DNA of 16,401 nucleotides from Candidatus Competibacteraceae bacterium (GTDB lineage: Bacteria; Pseudomonadota; Gammaproteobacteria; Competibacterales; Competibacteraceae), in NCBI GenBank assembly GCA_020445005.1, contig JAGRHM010000211.1:1-16401 (forward strand). The letters run 5' to 3'. How positions within the stretch are numbered: the first letter of the stretch is position 1; each line of letters starts with the position of its first letter. The notes below the pieces were generated by a model. That model saw only the letters and a list, made by a program, of their open reading frames with translations, had not been told where the DNA came from and made no database searches. Below are positions 13,967 to 16,401 of the stretch, piece by piece. The position numbers and the translations under genes are program-made.

Positions 13967-14299
13967 ATGGCAACTGCGTTTGGGAGTGCGGCCAAATACC
14001 CCGCAGCTTGCTGCAGGGTCATTTATTCCGTCCGTACTTTGCCTTCTCCGGTCGATTCATTGCGAACGCAACTTCAGGCGGAGCGCCTCCAGGCTGCTCT
14101 GAACCGTTTGGAATCAGAGGAACGAAAAGTGCTGGAACAAGACTATGTGACACAACTCAAACAAAGTCAGGGCCTTGAAGTCAGTCTTATCCTTGGATTA
14201 TATCGTAAAAGTGGCACGAATAGTCCGATCATGAAGAGTCACTTTCGCACGTTTGCTCGTGCGCGATTGCTGAAAGAAAAGGGATTGGACGAATCCTGA
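13967..14299 (+). CDS. Uncertain ORF of 110 codons, possibly a gene remnant
   Basis: The frame starts at ATG 13967 and ends at TGA 14297-14299. The first 30 residues look random and include the palindromic repeat at 13999-14018. From about residue 31 the peptide is helical and charged (LRTQLQAERLQAALNRLESE, then KVLEQDYVTQLKQ), ending in a basic LYRKSGTNSP...FRTFARARLLKEKGL segment that resembles a real C-terminal domain. No family is recognised. No Shine-Dalgarno stands before ATG 13967. The best reading is the 3' part of a truncated gene or a small protein starting further in, for example at TTG codons near 14046 or 14071. A short GGATT/AATCC stem lies at its end. Confidence 0.35.
   Translation: MATAFGSAAKYPAACCRVIYSVRTLPSPVDSLRTQLQAERLQAALNRLESEERKVLEQDYVTQLKQSQGLEVSLILGLYRKSGTNSPIMKSHFRTFARARLLKEKGLDES
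13999..14018. repeat. Palindromic repeat, copy 2
   Basis: CCCCGCAGC and GCTGCAGGG are separated by TT, a 9-base stem with one mismatch. It lies inside the 5' part of a doubtful 110-codon ORF, which suggests that this part of the ORF is not truly coding. It is the better preserved of two copies about 140 bases apart. Confidence 0.5.
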
Positions 14300-14373
14300 T
14301 ATTATCTGTACTTGCTGACAATCCTTTGAATAGGAAGATGTAGGACAGCTTGTTTTTGAATAATAGGGTAAAC

Positions 14374-16401
14374 ATGATGAGTCGCATGACCGGGGGTAAT
14401 CCAACTGGCTTAGACAAGGGCTTGGGTCGATTTTTCTGGTTTCCTCGGTTCCGGTCGCTGCCCAAAATAGGGGTAGCGTCGGCCGGTAGTCTGGCCATCG
14501 CCGGCGTTGCTGCTGAGGTCCTGGCGGCGTCCCCGACTGAGAATAATTTGGCCATGCCTTTTCGAGCCACGCTCCTAATAACGGGTTCTGGATTGGCGCT
14601 ACTGGGGTTGGCGGCGATCAGCATCGTTACCCTTCTGATTATTCGGGAGCGTCGAGGTCAGGAAGGGCGAGAACAGCAACAGGCGCGGCTGGATCTGCTC
14701 AATGACCGTCAGCAGCAATTGGAAGAGGAACTGGGCCATCAACGGAAGATCGCGGAAACCTTGCGCAATAGCGAGCAGCATTTTCGCAAACTTGCCCAGC
14801 AGTTACCCGTAGGCGTTTTCATCAATAGCATCGAGGGCGAATGTCGCTACGTCAACGATCATTGGTGCTGGATGTCGGGTCTGACCGCCGAGGAGGCCGC
14901 CGGAATGGGCTGGACGCGGGCCCTGCATCCTGACGATCGCGAACCGGTTTTACAATTATGGCGACGCATGGTTGCCCAAGGTAGCGAGGTCGTGACTCAG
15001 CACCGGTTTCGGACGCCCTCCGGTCGGGAGATCTGGCTCAATACCCGGGCTGTGCCCATACGCGATCGGGCCAGTCACATCACGGGCTATCTCGGCGCCA
15101 GCACCGATATCGCCGATCTCAAGAAGACTGAGGAAACCCTGCGCGCCAGTGAGGCGCGCTTTCGCCATTATTTTGAATTGCCGCTGATCGGCATTGCTCT
15201 GATCGGTTCTGACAAACGCTGGTGGGAAGTCAATGACCGGCTTTGCGAGATGCTGGGCTACCGGCGATCACGTTTGTTAGGTATGACCTGGGCGGAAATA
15301 ACCCATCCTGATGATCAGGCCGCCGAGGAAGCTCAGCTTGGACGGGTGATCAATCGCCGCATCGAGGGTTACTCACTCGACAAACGCTTTATTCGTCAGG
15401 ATGGCGCATTGTTATATGCAAGCCTATCAACTCGTTGTGTGCGTCAGGCAAATGGCGTGGTGGATCACTTTGTAGCCGTTATTCAGGACATCACGGAGCG
15501 ACGACAGGCCGCCGAGCATATCGAACATCTAGCTTATTATGACGCTTTGACCGGATTGCCTAATCGCAGTTTGCTCAGCGACCGCCTGCAGCAAGCCTTG
15601 TTGCGCGCCAGCCGTGAACATAATCTGGCTGGCATGTTGCTGGTGGACCTTGATCGTTTCAAACTGATTAATGATGCTTTGGGACATAAAATTGGCGACC
15701 GTTTGTTGGGCGAAGTTGCCATTCGATTACAACAATGCGTTCGTCAATGTGACACTATTTCTCGGCAAGGGGGTGATGAATTTGCAGTTTTGTTGCCTAC
15801 GCTAACCAGCAGTGATGACGCAATACGGATTGCGCAGCGCATGCTGGACGCCATGATGCAACCTTTCCGTCTGGATGGGCATGAATTAAATGTCAGCTGC
15901 AGCATTGGGATTAGTCTGTACCCGCGCGATGGTTGCACGAGCGAGTCCCTGCTTAAGAATGCGGATATTGCCTTATATCGCGCCAAGGATATGGGGAGAA
16001 ACAACTACCAGTTTTATGTGTCTGGCAGAACGATGCTGTCGCGCGAACGGTTAAATCTTGAAACTGATTTAAGACATGCGATAAATCGGCGGCAACTGGA
16101 GCTATATTATCAGCCCAAATGGGATTTTCGCACCGACGCCATCACCGGAGCAGAAGCTTTAATTCGTTGGAATCATCCTGATTTGGGGCTGATTTCGCCA
16201 GCCCGATTTATCTCAATTGCTGAGGAGAGCGGGTTGGTGCTGCCGATGGGTGAATGGATATTACGCGCCGCAGTGGACGAAATCAGTCAGTTGCATCGAG
16301 AGGGTTTTACGGGTTTGCGCATTGCAGTCAATCTGTCAGCACTGCAGTTCCGCCAAGCAAATCTGAGGGATCGAGTCCACCCGAGTTCCGCAGTTAATTC
16401 G
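14374..16401 (+). CDS. Membrane PAS-PAS-GGDEF-EAL cyclic-di-GMP enzyme (3' end cut by window edge)
   Basis: The frame is open for 676 codons from ATG 14374 to the window end. An in-frame TAG at 14341 limits the start, and AGGG (14365-14368) lies 5 bases before the ATG. Two hydrophobic segments (about residues 37-56 and 66-92) are followed by a Gln/Glu-rich helix and two PAS domains (about 130-248 and 256-378), each with an HPDD or similar motif; the second ends in a DITERR motif. The GGDEF domain starts at about 386 (YYDALTGLPNRSLL), with GGDEF intact at 466-470 and an inhibitory RxxD site (RQCD, 457-460) exactly five residues before it. The EAL domain begins at about 565 with E594-A595-L596 intact, then is cut. 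It should sense a signal through PAS and make and/or break cyclic di-GMP at the inner membrane. It could influence exopolysaccharide output, but no link to the adjacent cluster is shown. Confidence 0.95.
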   Translation, partial: MMSRMTGGNPTGLDKGLGRFFWFPRFRSLPKIGVASAGSLAIAGVAAEVLAASPTENNLAMPFRATLLITGSGLALLGLAAISIVTLLIIRERRGQEGREQQQARLDLLNDRQQQLEEELGHQRKIAETLRNSEQHFRKLAQQLPVGVFINSIEGECRYVNDHWCWMSGLTAEEAAGMGWTRALHPDDREPVLQLWRRMVAQGSEVVTQHRFRTPSGREIWLNTRAVPIRDRASHITGYLGASTDIADLKKTEETLRASEARFRHYFELPLIGIALIGSDKRWWEVNDRLCEMLGYRRSRLLGMTWAEITHPDDQAAEEAQLGRVINRRIEGYSLDKRFIRQDGALLYASLSTRCVRQANGVVDHFVAVIQDITERRQAAEHIEHLAYYDALTGLPNRSLLSDRLQQALLRASREHNLAGMLLVDLDRFKLINDALGHKIGDRLLGEVAIRLQQCVRQCDTISRQGGDEFAVLLPTLTSSDDAIRIAQRMLDAMMQPFRLDGHELNVSCSIGISLYPRDGCTSESLLKNADIALYRAKDMGRNNYQFYVSGRTMLSRERLNLETDLRHAINRRQLELYYQPKWDFRTDAITGAEALIRWNHPDLGLISPARFISIAEESGLVLPMGEWILRAAVDEISQLHREGFTGLRIAVNLSALQFRQANLRDRVHPSSAVNS

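Noticed and set aside
1..16401. tRNA, rRNA, CRISPR arrays, toxin-antitoxin or phage-defence genes
   Set aside because: Looked for characteristic repeats, conserved RNA motifs and protein signatures by eye; none was seen.

Overview
The window looks like chromosomal DNA of a moderately GC-rich proteobacterium, most likely a gammaproteobacterium. The grounds are the DUF2919-like membrane domain, the PAS/GGDEF/EAL signalling protein, the Ptb/Pta-type acyltransferase and general codon use. The genus cannot be named from the sequence alone. No rRNA, tRNA, CRISPR array or intact insertion sequence was seen.

Positions 1 to about 12300 form one long minus-strand cluster of ten genes plus a probable small gene, read from right to left. 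In transcription order they are: a DUF2919-like membrane domain fused to TPRs; a DUF6165-like small protein; a possible 83-residue protein; a GT2 glycosyltransferase fused to a methyltransferase; a TPR protein with a GT9/heptosyltransferase-like C-terminus; a methyltransferase fused to a GT4 glycosyltransferase; an HddA-type heptose kinase; a GDP-fucose synthase-type epimerase/reductase; a B12-binding-type radical SAM enzyme; and both halves of a split transketolase, the second cut by the window edge. The whole reads as a surface-glycan (LPS, capsule or exopolysaccharide) locus. Glycosyltransferases and methyltransferases lie upstream. Sugar-building enzymes lie downstream, and the last three genes are joined by ATGA stop/start overlaps.

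Positions 12297 to 12395 hold a decayed duplicate of the last 32 codons of the TPR-GT9 gene. It abuts the DUF2919-TPR gene through an ATGA overlap, so a second full copy probably once stood there. Next comes a separate minus-strand gene for a phosphate acetyl/butyryltransferase (12544-13485).

Positions 13486 to 14373 are AT-richer and poor in genes. They contain a good intrinsic terminator on the plus strand with no gene before it, two copies of a short palindromic repeat, and a doubtful 110-codon ORF. From 14374 to the window end a plus-strand gene encodes a two-TM, PAS-PAS-GGDEF-EAL cyclic-di-GMP enzyme, cut by the window edge.

Working hypothesis (inference): transketolase supplies sedoheptulose 7-phosphate or moves a two-carbon unit, HddA phosphorylates a heptose 7-phosphate, Fcl finishes a GDP-deoxysugar, and the radical SAM enzyme adds a further unusual modification. 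The fused glycosyltransferase/methyltransferase proteins would then assemble and cap the glycan. The most unusual parts are the coupled radical SAM/split-transketolase unit, the mirror-image GT/methyltransferase fusions and the DUF2919-TPR fusion.
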